Shown: positions 16,906 through 25,787, counted from the first letter of the stretch. The stretch is 64,000 nt of DNA from DAOUJI01 sp965219565 (GCA_965219565.1 OZ244780.1:248001-312000); one strand, 5' to 3'. Numbers and translations are program-made. The notes: generated by a model from the letters alone, not told the origin.

Positions 16906-17838
16906 CTACACCAGGGGCAGGCCCTCTTCGGCGCGGATGGTGTTGATTATCTCCCGCACGGTCTCCGGGTAGGGCTTGTATTCAAGCTCGAACTCCGACA
17001 GCAGCCGGCTGTTGTCGATGAGATAGTTGGAAGACTGCTCGAACCCACCCTCGTCCTCGAAGCTGATCTGGGCGTCGGGCAGGTATCCCCGGACCATGTC
17101 TGCGATGTCCGATATGCTGATGGGAGTCCCGCCTGAGTTGTACAGGTTATATTTGGTGGAAGCGGCCATGGTCACCCGCACGAACATCTCGGAGATGTCC
17201 TCGACGTATATGGGCGTCCTCATCCGCGTCTTGAAAGGAAGCGTTACGGGCAGGCCCCTAGCGGGCAGGGTGATGCACTGAACGTGGTCCACGGAGCCTC
17301 GCGCCTTGTCCGGGCCGGTTACGTTTGCCGGACGTACTCCGACGATGTCCAGGCCGTAGTTGGACCTGTACAACTGGGCCTGGAATTCGTTGAACTGCTT
17401 GTGCCTTGCGTATTGGGTGACACCGTGGACCGGGTCGTCCTCGTTGACCGTCTTGTCGCCGAAATGGGACTGGTCTCCGGTGGTGGCGAGGGAGCTGGCG
17501 TAGACCGCCTTCTTCACCCCGCACAACCGTGCCGCCTCGAAGCAGTTGTCCATGCCCACGACGTTGATGAGCAGGTTCTTCCTGGGTTCCACCTCGCCGC
17601 CTCCCACGATGTAGGACAGGTTTATGACCCGGTCAGGCTTGGCTTCGATGGTCGCCCTGAGCACGTCCTCGAATTGGGTAACGTCGCCTCGGACGTAGGT
17701 CAGCCTGTCCTCCATGCCGGGGTAAGAGGTCCTGAGGGGACCTATGTCCATACAGACCACGTCCTCCCCTCGCTCCAGCAGCCGCCTGATGACCCTGACG
17801 CCGATGAACCCGGCGCCTCCAATTACTAGCGTGGTCAC
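16906..17838 (-). CDS. NAD-dependent epimerase/dehydratase family protein
   Basis: This 310-residue extended SDR has the glycine motif GGAGFIG at residues 8-14, an active site with ASS near residue 115, and the catalytic pair in YARHK. The C-terminal domain has the usual VEDISEMFVR block and ends in a YKPYPETVREIINTIR helix, close to UDP-glucose 4-epimerase-like proteins. Members act on nucleotide sugars or on lactones and sterols, and the lack of sugar genes here leaves this open. Translation starts at GTG 17838, with GAAGGAG upstream. It converges on the DinB gene with only 3 bp between the stops. Confidence 0.88.
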   Translation of the reverse strand: MTTLVIGGAGFIGVRVIRRLLERGEDVVCMDIGPLRTSYPGMEDRLTYVRGDVTQFEDVLRATIEAKPDRVINLSYIVGGGEVEPRKNLLINVVGMDNCFEAARLCGVKKAVYASSLATTGDQSHFGDKTVNEDDPVHGVTQYARHKQFNEFQAQLYRSNYGLDIVGVRPANVTGPDKARGSVDHVQCITLPARGLPVTLPFKTRMRTPIYVEDISEMFVRVTMAASTKYNLYNSGGTPISISDIADMVRGYLPDAQISFEDEGGFEQSSNYLIDNSRLLSEFELEYKPYPETVREIINTIRAEEGLPLV

Positions 17839-18182
17839 TGTGCCGTCTCCTTCTCGGCGAGGCGCCCTTGGCTGCTTCTGCCGCAGACCTGCCCCGCTCC
17901 AAAATCCTGAGCCTATTATATGACAACGGGGGCCGTAGTCTAACAGGGGAAAGTCGTGGGAGCATTTGGTGCGATGCAGTCACTCCAAAGCTTTGATCAG
18001 CGAAGACCCGTTCTTGGCGGTTGTGGGCAGAGACCGCCTTGGAGTTTCGGGCATATCCTCCGTTAGTCCTGAGCCTGTCGAAGGACGCTGGAGGTCAACG
18101 GCGCCGCGCTATTACACGCGGCCAACCGGTGGGATGCGACGAGCGCCGAGTGGGCTGGTCGTGGCGTTTCGGAGATGGTTGC
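17839..18182. other. intergenic stretch with a dispersed repeat
   Basis: No gene is seen. It contains the motif GTCCTGAGCCTGTCGAAGGA at 18066-18085, a known type of short intergenic repeat found in many bacteria, with a weak GTCCT/AGGAC inverted end. It should also hold the promoter of the epimerase gene on the minus strand. Confidence 0.5.
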
Positions 18183-18249
18183 CTAGCAGAACGGCAGACC
18201 GAGCTTATTGAAGTCATTCTCTGGTACATTGCGCAATCCCTCCGGTATG

Positions 18250-18620
18250 CAACCGGTCAACTGGTTGCCAGCGAGGTATAGCGTGTTCAGCCCGGAGAGG
18301 CGGCCAAGTTCCGGCGGTATCGGCCCGGTCAACTGGTTGCCAGCGAGGTATAGCGTGTTCAGCCCGGAGAGGCGGCCCAGTTCTGGCGGTATCGGCCCGG
18401 TCAACTGGTTGACACCGAGGTATAGTTGTTGCAGGTTGGAGAGGCGGCCCAGTTCTGGCGGTATCGGCCCGGTCAACTGGTTGACACCGAGGTATAGTTG
18501 TTGCAGGTTGGAGAGGCGGCCCAGTTCTGGTGGTATTGGCCCGGTCAACCGGTTTCTAGCGAGGGACAGATCTTCAAGGTTGGATAGGCTATCCAACTCG
18601 GCCGGTATCGCCCCGGCCAA
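18250..18620 (-). repeat. 72-bp tandem repeats coding for leucine-rich repeats
   Basis: Five to six units of 72 bp (24 residues each) code for LRRs of the PELGRLSNL-x-x-LYLG-x-N-x-LTGPIP type. Neighbouring units at 18255-18398 are nearly identical to each other, as are those at 18399-18542, so the array has recently expanded or been homogenised in pairs. Confidence 0.85.
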
Positions 18621-19814
18621 CTTGTTTTCAACGAGCAGCAGCTTAACGACGCGATCGTTGCCGTCAGTGTCTACCCCATGCCATTGTTCAAGGGGCACGT
18701 CGGTCCGCCAGTACCAATTCGCCTTCCAGTTCGCTCCGTTTGTAGCATTGTAGAGTGCGACGAGCGCGTCCGTATCCGGGGTGGATGGAAGCTGGCCCGT
18801 GCGTTCCTCCCACCCGGGAAGCGGCCTGCCGTGGAGACGACGGTACAAGTCGTGGAACTCGTCCTGCTTCTCCGGTGGGGCATTCGCCAGAAAGACTTGG
18901 TAAATAACGTCTTCAGTCGCGCGTCTCCCCTCATCTAACAGGTCCTCCAATGAGGACAAGACCGCCTCATGACCCAGCCCAAGGTACATTCCCAGCAGGA
19001 AAGACTCCCCCACCTCATAAGGGCATTGTCCAACAGCACCTAGAGTTGGGGTTGGAGCATCAATCCACTCCTGAACATTGGTCGCCCCACTGCATTTGTT
19101 AGCGACTTCTTTTTGTGCGAGGTCGTAACGGGATTGAAGACTTACATTTTCGCTCAAATGCACGGTGTAAGACCTAAGAAACTCAGCTGCCCCCTCACGC
19201 AGCCATTCTGGGCCACCGCGAGAATAATAGTGGCCTAACTCATGGTAGATTATCTCCTTGATTGATGATTCTCCCGGGTCCATTTTTACTATCATGTGGG
19301 AGAGGTCATTGCGTCCTCCATAAAGTCCTATACCTCGTAGTGGGAATTCAGGTTCCACATACAGGATGACGTCACTCTTCATCCATGGAGTCCCCGTGAA
19401 ATCTTCGATCGCCTCCATCCTCGTGGACATCCATTCGAATACACTGTTGTCCGCGTACTCCAGCGAAGGCCGGCGAATCAGAAACAGTTTTCCTTCACCT
19501 GAAGGCAAGGAAAAAGTTTCGGAATGCACATGGCCGCCCTGAATCAGGTCTTGGAAGAACTCCTCCGTGTTTGCATGACCGATGTCAGTCTTAAGCACAA
19601 CAATCAGGGCTGCCTCTTCGTCCGAGAGGCCGTCCTGAAACCACTCCTGGTTGATCATTTGCTCAAACAGGCTGCTTTCAAACCGGCTGCTGTAGGCATA
19701 GACCAATCCCAAGGAATTCAAGAGATCCACCTGCAAGCTCCTAGACTCGCCATCAAAGAGAGGTGAGTTGAGGACGGAGTTTACTATTCCCGAGTCGGTC
19801 TTAGCGATGGCCTG

Positions 19815-20235
19815 TATAGTGCTTAGGGCCCCCCTTTCACTGGCCGTGACGCCATCAGTGAGCCAAGGGAGGCCCGGGATTACCCAGGTTCCGGCGTGGT
19901 TGGCCCCGATGGGCCAAATACTGCCCAGGGCAAGCCTTTCGTCCTTGGTGATGCCATCGGCGAGCCACGGGAAGCCAAGGACAACTTGAGCTAAGGCGTC
20001 GTTGTTAGCTATCAACCGCCCAATATGGTCCAGGGCATGCCTTTCTTCATTGGCGATGCCATCAGCGAGCCACGGGAAGCCAAGGACGACCTGGTCTAAG
20101 GCGTCGTTCTTAGCTATGAACTTCTTAATACTGTCCAGGGCATGCCTTTCTTCATTGGCGATGCCATCAGCGAGCCACGGGAAGCCCAAGAGGACCTGGG
20201 TTGCATCCGGTGAACTGGATTCAATCTCTTGAAGG
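19815..20235 (-). repeat. four 105-bp tandem repeats (35 residues each)
   Basis: The unit codes for a helical motif containing LGFPWLADGI then NEERHALD and IA-x-NDAL. CATGC at 20036 and 20141 and CAAGC at 19931 mark the 105-bp period. Two units are almost identical, a third is close and a fourth is diverged. This motif, with a conserved FPWLADG core, lies before the zincin domain. Confidence 0.85.
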
Positions 20236-21040
20236 ATCGAAAGGACCCTCTTCTCATCAGATGTCAGACCGTTCTTTTCCCAGGCGACGTTGAATGAGGA
20301 CTCTTCGGGGCAGAATCGCAGACCACCGAAGTTGGCCTGGGCGAGAATTTTTCCACAAACTCCCGCAGTCCGGTGGGTATACACCCGGTCAGCCCGTTGC
20401 CCTGGAGAAACAGCCCGTCGACTTCTCCTCCCGCCCCGGTATAGACGCCGTACCAACTGCTGATCGGCGCGTCGCTCAGCCAGTTTTCGTTATTGGTCCA
20501 ATTAGGGCCGCCGGTGGCATTGTATAGCGCGACCAGCGCTTCCCGTTCCGGTTCCGACGAACCCGGCGACGGCGTGGGTGGGAGCGACGGCGTAGCGGTC
20601 GTCACAGGCGCTGGCGTCGGGGTTGGCGTGGGCGCGCTTGTAGGGGGCGGAGACGTTATGGTTGGAGCGGGGGTTGCGGCGGGCGGAGGCGTTGGTGTTT
20701 CCGCCGCCCTGGTCGGTGCGGGGGTTGCTTCGCGGCTGACGGTGTCGGCGGTTCCGACGCTTTAGTGGGGTCTTTGGGCACTTCACGGCCGAGTGCGGTG
20801 GTTGCAGTACCGTTGGGTGCGGCAGTCTCAGTTTCACAGGAAAGCATCGCGGCTGCCGACAAGCCGACGAGCACGATTGCGGTAAGGGCTTTGAGGCTCT
20901 TCATAGTTTTCCCGCCTATTATATGACAACGGACATCTTAGTCCAATCTGACCGACGCCCGTTTACCTAGTGGGGGATTTCGGACTACACTAAGGGCTGT
21001 TTGCAATCCAGGGGCTGTCGGAGTTTCGAAAAGGAGGAAC

Positions 21041-22045
21041 GTGGTTTCTGAGTCGTCGTATTTGAATGGGGCGGCGGTGGTGGCTGAGGGCCTGGTACGC
21101 CACTTTGGCGACTTACGGGCCGTAGACGGGATAGACCTGTCTGTGGCCAGGGGCGAGATATACGGGTTCCTGGGCCCCAACGGCGCCGGAAAGACCACCC
21201 TCATCCGCATGTTTACAACCCTGTTGGAGCCTACTGGGGGCGCTGCCTACGTAGCTGGACTGGACGTGGTGGACAAGGCGTCGGAAGTCCGGCTCCGCAT
21301 CGGCGCCGCTCTTCAGGAGGCGGCGTTGGACAACCGCCAGACGGGCAACGAGCTTCTGAGGCTCCAGGGGCGGCTCTACGGGCTGACCAGGGCTGAGATC
21401 GACCAGCGGCTCAGGGAACTGTCGCCCCTCATTGACTTCGGCCCCGCTATGGACCGGCTCATCGGGACATATTCGGGAGGCATGAAACGCCGGCTGGACC
21501 TAGCCGCGGCCCTCATACACAACCCGTCCGTCCTCTTCCTGGACGAGCCCACCTCCGGGTTGGACCCTGTCAGCCGAGTCCGGGTGTGGGAGGAAGTGCG
21601 CCGAATCAACCAGGAGGACGGAGTGACCATATTCCTGACCACCCAATACCTGGAGGAGGCCGACGAGCTGGCGGACAGGGTCGGCATCATAAATCAAGGC
21701 AAATTGGCGGTTGAAGGTCCTCCCGCCGAGCTTAAGAGGTCCATAGGAAACGACGTTATCATCGTCACTATAGCCGGGCCCGACGTAGGAGGAGACCTGG
21801 AGGGGGCAAAGCTGGCCCTTCTGGGCGTTGACGGGATAAAGCAGGTGGACAACCACGGCAGCGAGGTGACTGTCGCCGCTGAAAACGGCTCTTCTTCCAT
21901 CGGACACGTGGCCCTGGCGTTGGCTCAAGCGGGCGTGAGCGTCAGGGAGATTACCCTGCGGACTCCTACTCTCGACGACGTGTTCATGCAGGTGACCGGA
22001 GAGCGTATGCGGTTCGGGGACGAGTCGGAGGAATCGAGCGTATGA
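21041..22045 (+). CDS. ABC transporter ATPase, DrrA-like
   Basis: This 334-residue nucleotide-binding subunit is of the DrrA (daunorubicin resistance) type, which energises ABC-2 exporters. Walker A is GPNGAGKTT from residue 45, the signature is YSGGM at 144-148, and Walker B is LFLDEP at 165-170 followed by TSGLD. The C-terminal 90 residues form the DrrA-specific extension ending near TPTLDDVFMQVTG. The start is GTG 21041 with AAGGAGG at 21030-21036. The ABC-2 permease gene follows with a 4-nt ATGA overlap. The substrate may be a drug, lipid or glycan. Confidence 0.93.
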   Translation: MVSESSYLNGAAVVAEGLVRHFGDLRAVDGIDLSVARGEIYGFLGPNGAGKTTLIRMFTTLLEPTGGAAYVAGLDVVDKASEVRLRIGAALQEAALDNRQTGNELLRLQGRLYGLTRAEIDQRLRELSPLIDFGPAMDRLIGTYSGGMKRRLDLAAALIHNPSVLFLDEPTSGLDPVSRVRVWEEVRRINQEDGVTIFLTTQYLEEADELADRVGIINQGKLAVEGPPAELKRSIGNDVIIVTIAGPDVGGDLEGAKLALLGVDGIKQVDNHGSEVTVAAENGSSSIGHVALALAQAGVSVREITLRTPTLDDVFMQVTGERMRFGDESEESSV

Positions 22046-22848
22046 CAATTGCGGCGGAAGCGGCCCGGCCCATACGGGCCAGGCAGACAGGGTTTCACAA
22101 AGACGTCTTCGCCGTGTCGGTGCGGGCCCTCAAGTCCATCCAGCGGGACCCAGAATCGGTCCTGCCGGGCCTGATCGTTCCGGTCTTCTTCTTTGCGGCC
22201 ATCGTAGGCGCCATGAAGGACTTGGCCGAGACTGTGCCGGGGATTGACTACACGGAGTTCCAAGTGCCCGTGGCCATCATCTTTGCCGTGACGGGCATCT
22301 CCAGGGCGGTCACTCTGGTCATCGACATCCAGTCGGGCTACTTCGACCGCCTTTCCATTAGTCCGGTGAACCGTCTGGCGCTGCTTCTCGGACACATGGT
22401 CGCCGACTTCGCCTTGGTGGTGGCGCTGACCATTCCCGTAATCATAATGGGGCTGATAATAGGAGTCGGGTTCGGGACCGGATTCGGGGGTGCCCTGGTC
22501 TTCATCGTGCTCTCCGGTCTCTGGGGACTGGTCTTCACCGGCTTCCCCTACGCCATAGCCCTGAAAACGGGGAACCCGGCAGCGGTAAACACGACATGGC
22601 TCCTGTTCATGCCCTTCTCATTCCTGACCACCACCTTCTTGCCGAGAGAGGCAATGACGGGCTGGATGGCCGCCATCGCCCAGTATAATCCCGTGACCTA
22701 CCTCTTGGACGCCCTGCGCTCCCTGCTCTCCGATGGTTGGGACGGAACGACGCTGCTGCTGGGTTTCGGGGCGGTGGCGGGAGTGGGAGTGGTGAGCATG
22801 TCCCTCGCGATGCTTGCTCTGCGTTCCCGGGTGCGTCAAAGCAAGTAG
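22042..22848 (+). CDS. ABC-2 type exporter permease
   Basis: This 268-residue membrane subunit has six predicted helices, for example LPGLIVPVFFFAAIVGAM early on and VALTIPVIIMGLIIGVGF in the middle. The ABC-2 pattern LLFMPFSFLTTTFLPREAM precedes the last helix. It should form the channel for the DrrA-like ATPase, whose gene overlaps it by 4 nt, so the two are translationally coupled. A pterin dehydratase gene begins 26 bp downstream and may share the transcript. Confidence 0.92.
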   Translation: MTIAAEAARPIRARQTGFHKDVFAVSVRALKSIQRDPESVLPGLIVPVFFFAAIVGAMKDLAETVPGIDYTEFQVPVAIIFAVTGISRAVTLVIDIQSGYFDRLSISPVNRLALLLGHMVADFALVVALTIPVIIMGLIIGVGFGTGFGGALVFIVLSGLWGLVFTGFPYAIALKTGNPAAVNTTWLLFMPFSFLTTTFLPREAMTGWMAAIAQYNPVTYLLDALRSLLSDGWDGTTLLLGFGAVAGVGVVSMSLAMLALRSRVRQSK

Positions 22849-22873
22849 ACGCGACGGGGAAAGGAGATGCCCA

Positions 22874-23227
22874 ATGGTCTTGGCAGATGAACGGTGCGCC
22901 GCCTGCCGCCCAGACTCACCCACTGTCACTGAGACCGAAGAAGCTGTCCTGGCGTCGCAGGTCCCAGACTGGGAAAAGGTGGAGAGGGGCGGCGTCCCGG
23001 GTCTCCAGAGGCACTTCAGGTTCAAGAATTTTACCCAGGCCATGGAGTTCGCGGTCAAAGTAGGAGAGGCGGCGGACGCCGAGGACCATCACCCGCTGAT
23101 TACCGTGGAATGGGGACGGGCTTTGGTAGCCTGGTGGACCCATTCCATCAAGGGCCTCCACCGCAACGACTACATCATGGCCTCCAAGACCGACTCCATA
23201 TACACCACCCTCACTCCAAACGCTTGA
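22874..23227 (+). CDS. 4a-hydroxytetrahydrobiopterin dehydratase (pterin-4a-carbinolamine dehydratase)
   Basis: This 117-residue protein is a PCD/PhhB-type enzyme that dehydrates 4a-hydroxytetrahydropterin, recycling the cofactor of aromatic amino acid hydroxylases. The family signature is present: EDHHPLITVEWGRALVAWWT, then HSIKGLHRNDYIMASKTD, in which the adjacent histidines and the following THxxxGL-like histidine form the active site. The N-terminus has an extra CAAC motif (MVLADERCAAC) as in many bacterial members. ATG 22874 has AAGGAG 7 nt upstream. No pterin-dependent hydroxylase is nearby, so it may serve another pterin such as the molybdenum cofactor. This is unproven. Confidence 0.9.
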   Translation: MVLADERCAACRPDSPTVTETEEAVLASQVPDWEKVERGGVPGLQRHFRFKNFTQAMEFAVKVGEAADAEDHHPLITVEWGRALVAWWTHSIKGLHRNDYIMASKTDSIYTTLTPNA

Positions 23228-23290
23228 CCCGGAGAGACTGACTCCGACGGCTTGTATAAGTCAGGGTTGTGATACTAATATTAAGCCACA

Positions 23291-23794
23291 GTGAATTCTG
23301 TGGTGGACCGAGAGACCGTGGAAGACGATTACAAGCAAGAGCTAACTAACCGGTTCGCGGCATCAGTGGAATACCTCAATAGCCGGGTGTACAGTGGGCG
23401 TCTGGACAAATGGCACGGGCTGGAGATGACCATTCCCCAGATTAAGACCGTAGTCCTCCTGGAACACATGGGTCCCGTGCGCATGGGCAACATCTCAAAT
23501 TATCTCGGTGGCGCCCCGTCCGCCACCACCGCCATTCTCGACCGTCTGGTGGAAAGAGAGATGGTGGAGCGGGTCTCGGACCCAAACGACCGCAGAGTCG
23601 TACTCTGCCAATTGACCGCCCAAGGATGGGCGGCGTGCGAACAGTTCTGGCGGATTGGACGGGAGCGAATTCAGGCGCTAGTGAATCTGATGGAATTGGG
23701 ACAACTGGAAATGGCAGTTCAGGGGTTGGAACTGATTGTCCGGACAGAGAAAAAGGTCGTAGGAGAACTCGGCCAATCACAGTCCGTCGGCTAA
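23291..23794 (+). CDS. MarR-family transcriptional regulator
   Basis: This 167-residue winged-helix regulator has the MarR recognition region MGNISNYLGGAPSATTAILD followed by the wing RVSDPNDRRVVLCQLTAQG. The N-terminal helices (YKQELTNRFAASVEYL) should form the dimer interface. It starts at GTG 23291 with a weak ribosome site. It lies 63 bp after the pterin dehydratase and is probably a regulator of the exporter genes upstream, as is common for MarR proteins placed beside drug exporters; this is inference from position. Confidence 0.87.
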   Translation: MNSVVDRETVEDDYKQELTNRFAASVEYLNSRVYSGRLDKWHGLEMTIPQIKTVVLLEHMGPVRMGNISNYLGGAPSATTAILDRLVEREMVERVSDPNDRRVVLCQLTAQGWAACEQFWRIGRERIQALVNLMELGQLEMAVQGLELIVRTEKKVVGELGQSQSVG

Positions 23795-24170
23795 GACGGG
23801 AACCCTCGGACATCAATGTCTCCCTTTCGTTTTCTGCCTTTCCTTACGTCTGACCCCGCCATCGCATCCCGTAAGGACGATATCGAAGCTATGAGCCTTG
23901 CGGTGAACCTTGCAGTCCATTAATAAATCATAATACAGAACTGTCATTTAAATCCTATTATACGCAATAACGAATAATACAATCATGCTGGATAATAACG
24001 GGAGATCTCTCAGTTGTCAACCCCGTCGTGGGTGATAGCGATCATGATGCCAATGGCAGGCTGTTTCCCCTCCGCATTCGTGACCAATTCATGGTGGCTG
24101 GCGTGGCGCCGGACTCTACCGGCTATAGGCTAAATGGGGACAGATAGGGTTGCTTGAAATCCCGGCACGG
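23795..24170. other. intergenic stretch with an AT-rich core
   Basis: No gene is seen in these 376 bases. The part from about 23918 to 24005 is strikingly AT-rich against its GC-rich surroundings and holds several TATAAT-like strings, but I cannot pair them with good -35 boxes. The convergent genes on either side would need terminators here; none is obvious. Confidence 0.4.
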
Positions 24171-24938
24171 TCACAGGGAAAGCGCCCAGGCTGCTTTTCG
24201 GAGCCGTCGGCGACGCTCCGGCGCCTCGGGCATGACGTCGTACACCAGAGTCCAGAAGTCCTTAGAGTGGTTAAGGTGGGTTAGGTGAGCCAGCTCGTGC
24301 ACCACTATATACTCGACTAACGAAGGTTCGAGTGTCATTACCCGCCAGTTAAACCGCAGCGTTCCGTCGTAAGAGCAGCTTGCCCAGCGATGCCGTTGGT
24401 CCCGAATAAGGATCTTCGACCTATCTCCCCGGCCAAGACGCGGCCACCAGCTATCTACGCTGGACGCCAGCGTCTCTGCCGCCCGGGCCGTGTACCAACC
24501 GATGACGGCCAGGCGAATCGACTCGGAGCGTTCGTCTTCGTCAAGCAGGTTGGGCGTGGTGATCTGAAAGGTCCAGAGGTCTAAGCGTACTTCCGCCGAT
24601 CCGACGTCAGCGGACTGGATGACTATGGGGACGTCGCGGCCAACGAACGGAAGGGTTTCTCCGGTGACGAACCGCATCGGCGCCGCCGACGTATCGGACA
24701 TTTGCTTGAGGATCCATGACGCCCGCTTTCGTACGATGGCTTGTAGTTCGCTCTTAAGTATCCTGTTGGGCGCCGCGACCTTCACTCCGGAGCGGTCGAT
24801 CCTGATTTGCACAGTCTTCTTGCGTCGTTGGCTACGCCGCACCTCATATTCGATGATCGTGTCCCCTACGCGTACGCTGTCCACCGTCGTCACTGCTCTT
24901 GTGACGGGCCTCCCTCGACGCTTCTGTTCTGAGGTCAC
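24171..24938 (-). CDS. YgjP-like M48-related metallopeptidase
   Basis: This 255-residue protein is of the YgjP/DUF45 family of predicted zinc metallopeptidases. HELAH at residues 214-218 gives the first zinc ligands and the catalytic Glu, and His224 (in LTHLNH) is the third ligand. The upstream RWASCS motif (184-189) is also diagnostic. It is the last gene of a three-gene operon with an antitoxin and a VapC-type toxin. Its GTG start overlaps the toxin stop by 4 nt (GTGA). YgjP-like proteases are often found beside type I restriction or stress genes. Here it might degrade the antitoxin or a damaged protein, which is speculation. Confidence 0.85.
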   Translation of the reverse strand: MTSEQKRRGRPVTRAVTTVDSVRVGDTIIEYEVRRSQRRKKTVQIRIDRSGVKVAAPNRILKSELQAIVRKRASWILKQMSDTSAAPMRFVTGETLPFVGRDVPIVIQSADVGSAEVRLDLWTFQITTPNLLDEDERSESIRLAVIGWYTARAAETLASSVDSWWPRLGRGDRSKILIRDQRHRWASCSYDGTLRFNWRVMTLEPSLVEYIVVHELAHLTHLNHSKDFWTLVYDVMPEAPERRRRLRKAAWALSL

Positions 24939-25333
24939 TCTCTAGCGTCCAACCTGTTCAGATATCCCGGCCAGTCGAGAATCAGGCGGTCCGCAGTGAC
25001 CAGTGTGTGGCCTTCCAGGGCGGTTGCTACGATGAGGCGGTCGGCGGGGTCGCCGTGCAAGTCAGGAAGAAGGCCGGCGCGGGCGGCTATTCTGCCGTCG
25101 ATGGGAATCTCGGCTAACCCTTGTTCCAGCAGGTCTTGACGCCAGGTGGCCAGGTCTAGCCGAAAAGCAAGCCTGCCTTTCTGGATTTCCATCCCGACTT
25201 CCCAGAAGGATATGGAGGATATTGCCAAACCGCCTTGCGCGACCTCATGTACAAACTTTTCTCTAGTTTGTATTCCTAGCCTGCGGTCACCCTTCTCATG
25301 CCACAGCAGGACGTGAGTGTCGAGCAGGATCAA
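24935..25333 (-). CDS. PIN-domain toxin, VapC-like
   Basis: This 132-residue PIN-domain protein should be an RNase toxin of the VapC type. The acidic metal site is visible: Asp5 (in LLDTHVLLW), Glu45 (in ISFWEVGM), Asp95 and Asp98 (in HGDPADRLI) and Asp115 (in LVTADRLI). I start at TTG 25333, which overlaps the antitoxin TGA stop by two bases and gives the standard MILLDTHVLLW N-terminus. Longer readings into the antitoxin gene have no support. The next gene (metallopeptidase) overlaps its stop by 4 nt. Confidence 0.9.
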   Translation of the reverse strand: MILLDTHVLLWHEKGDRRLGIQTREKFVHEVAQGGLAISSISFWEVGMEIQKGRLAFRLDLATWRQDLLEQGLAEIPIDGRIAARAGLLPDLHGDPADRLIVATALEGHTLVTADRLILDWPGYLNRLDARE

Positions 25334-25611
25334 AGAAAGTCCTCTTCGTTGCCTGCAGGTTTTTCGAACCACTCTGCAGGCATGGGGGAGACGATGTCGC
25401 CGTGAATCTGGATCATGTCACGATAACGTCCAAATAGGACTTTGGGCTTCTTCCTGTAGGGGGCCAGACGCGACACAGGCCGGCCGTTCTTGGTGATGAC
25501 GATCTCCTCGCCGGTCTCGGCGACCTCGTCCATAAGTTTCAGACACTTGGCCTTGAACTCCGATGCCTTGATGGTCCTGGGGCCTGATATTTTCCCTTCG
25601 TCCGTTGTCAT
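25330..25611 (-). CDS. Phd/YefM-type antitoxin
   Basis: This 93-residue antitoxin has the Phd/YefM DNA-binding and dimer region: TIKASEFKAKCLKLMDEVAE, then EEIVITKNGRPVSRLAPYRK. The acidic C-terminal tail (residues 70-93, ending NEEDFL) should wrap around the toxin. ATG 25611 has AAGGAG 8 nt upstream and lies about 25 nt from the predicted transcription start. It is the first gene of the antitoxin-toxin-metallopeptidase operon and probably represses its own promoter at the palindrome 25651-25664. Confidence 0.9.
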   Translation of the reverse strand: MTTDEGKISGPRTIKASEFKAKCLKLMDEVAETGEEIVITKNGRPVSRLAPYRKKPKVLFGRYRDMIQIHGDIVSPMPAEWFEKPAGNEEDFL

Positions 25612-25642
25612 GCCGAGGCTCCTTATGAGGGTGCGTGACCAT

Positions 25643-25671
25643 ATTATAGCATGGTCATGACCATAGTCACA
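25643..25671 (-). promoter_or_regulatory. toxin-antitoxin promoter with palindromic operator
   Basis: On the minus strand TGTGAC (25671-25666) and TATAAT (25648-25643) are separated by 17 bp. The spacer contains the perfect 14-bp palindrome ATGGTCATGACCAT (25651-25664). A half copy, ATGGTCAC, follows the -10 box. A palindrome inside the spacer is the classic place for Phd/YefM self-repression. Confidence 0.75.
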
Positions 25672-25722
25672 TATTTTCAAGTCTATTTCGACATGTCTTG
25701 GTGGGACCATTGAAGAACAAAG

Positions 25723-25756
25723 AAAGGCCCGGACCGTTCAAGCGGTCCGGGCCTTT
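25723..25756 (-). terminator. bidirectional terminator hairpin
   Basis: AAAGGCCCGGACCG (25723-25736), a TTCAAG loop and CGGTCCGGGCCTTT (25743-25756) form a perfect 14-bp stem with short T runs on both strands. On the minus strand it ends the collagen-like lipoprotein gene, 32 bp after its stop. Confidence 0.85.
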
Positions 25757-25787
25757 TCTATAGCCGTAGTACTGTCTAAGGTGCGCT

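Larger units (their letters stand above)
18183..20904 (-). pseudogene. LRR / zinc-peptidase lipoprotein, broken by two frameshifts
   Basis: Read on the minus strand, this is one ancestral lipoprotein gene of about 906 codons spread over three frames. Frame one (from ATG 20904) gives a signal peptide with lipobox AAMLSC and a Thr/Pro linker. It shifts near 20720-20760 into a second frame carrying more linker and an LRR cap (EREALVALYNATGGPNW). A second shift at an A5 run (20348-20352) leads into the third frame, which runs to 18183. That frame has four 35-residue repeats, a zincin motif YHELGHYYSRGGPEWLREGA (HExxH plus a downstream Glu), and a second LRR cap with about six leucine-rich repeats of the GPIPPELGRLSNL type. 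It may be a true pseudogene, a phase-variable gene, or carry assembly errors. If intact it would be a surface peptidase or adhesin. Confidence 0.75.

Noticed and set aside
18250..20235. Regular repeats that could suggest a CRISPR array
   Set aside because: The 72-bp and 105-bp periods are multiples of three, stay in frame, lack unique spacers and encode leucine-rich and helical protein repeats.
22814..22873. Upstream extension of the pterin dehydratase gene
   Set aside because: It would overlap the ABC-2 permease gene; ATG 22874 has a good AAGGAG and gives the standard length.
23918..24005. AT-rich stretch as a replication origin or phage attachment site
   Set aside because: No DnaA boxes, integrase gene or tRNA end are visible nearby; it is only a compositional dip.
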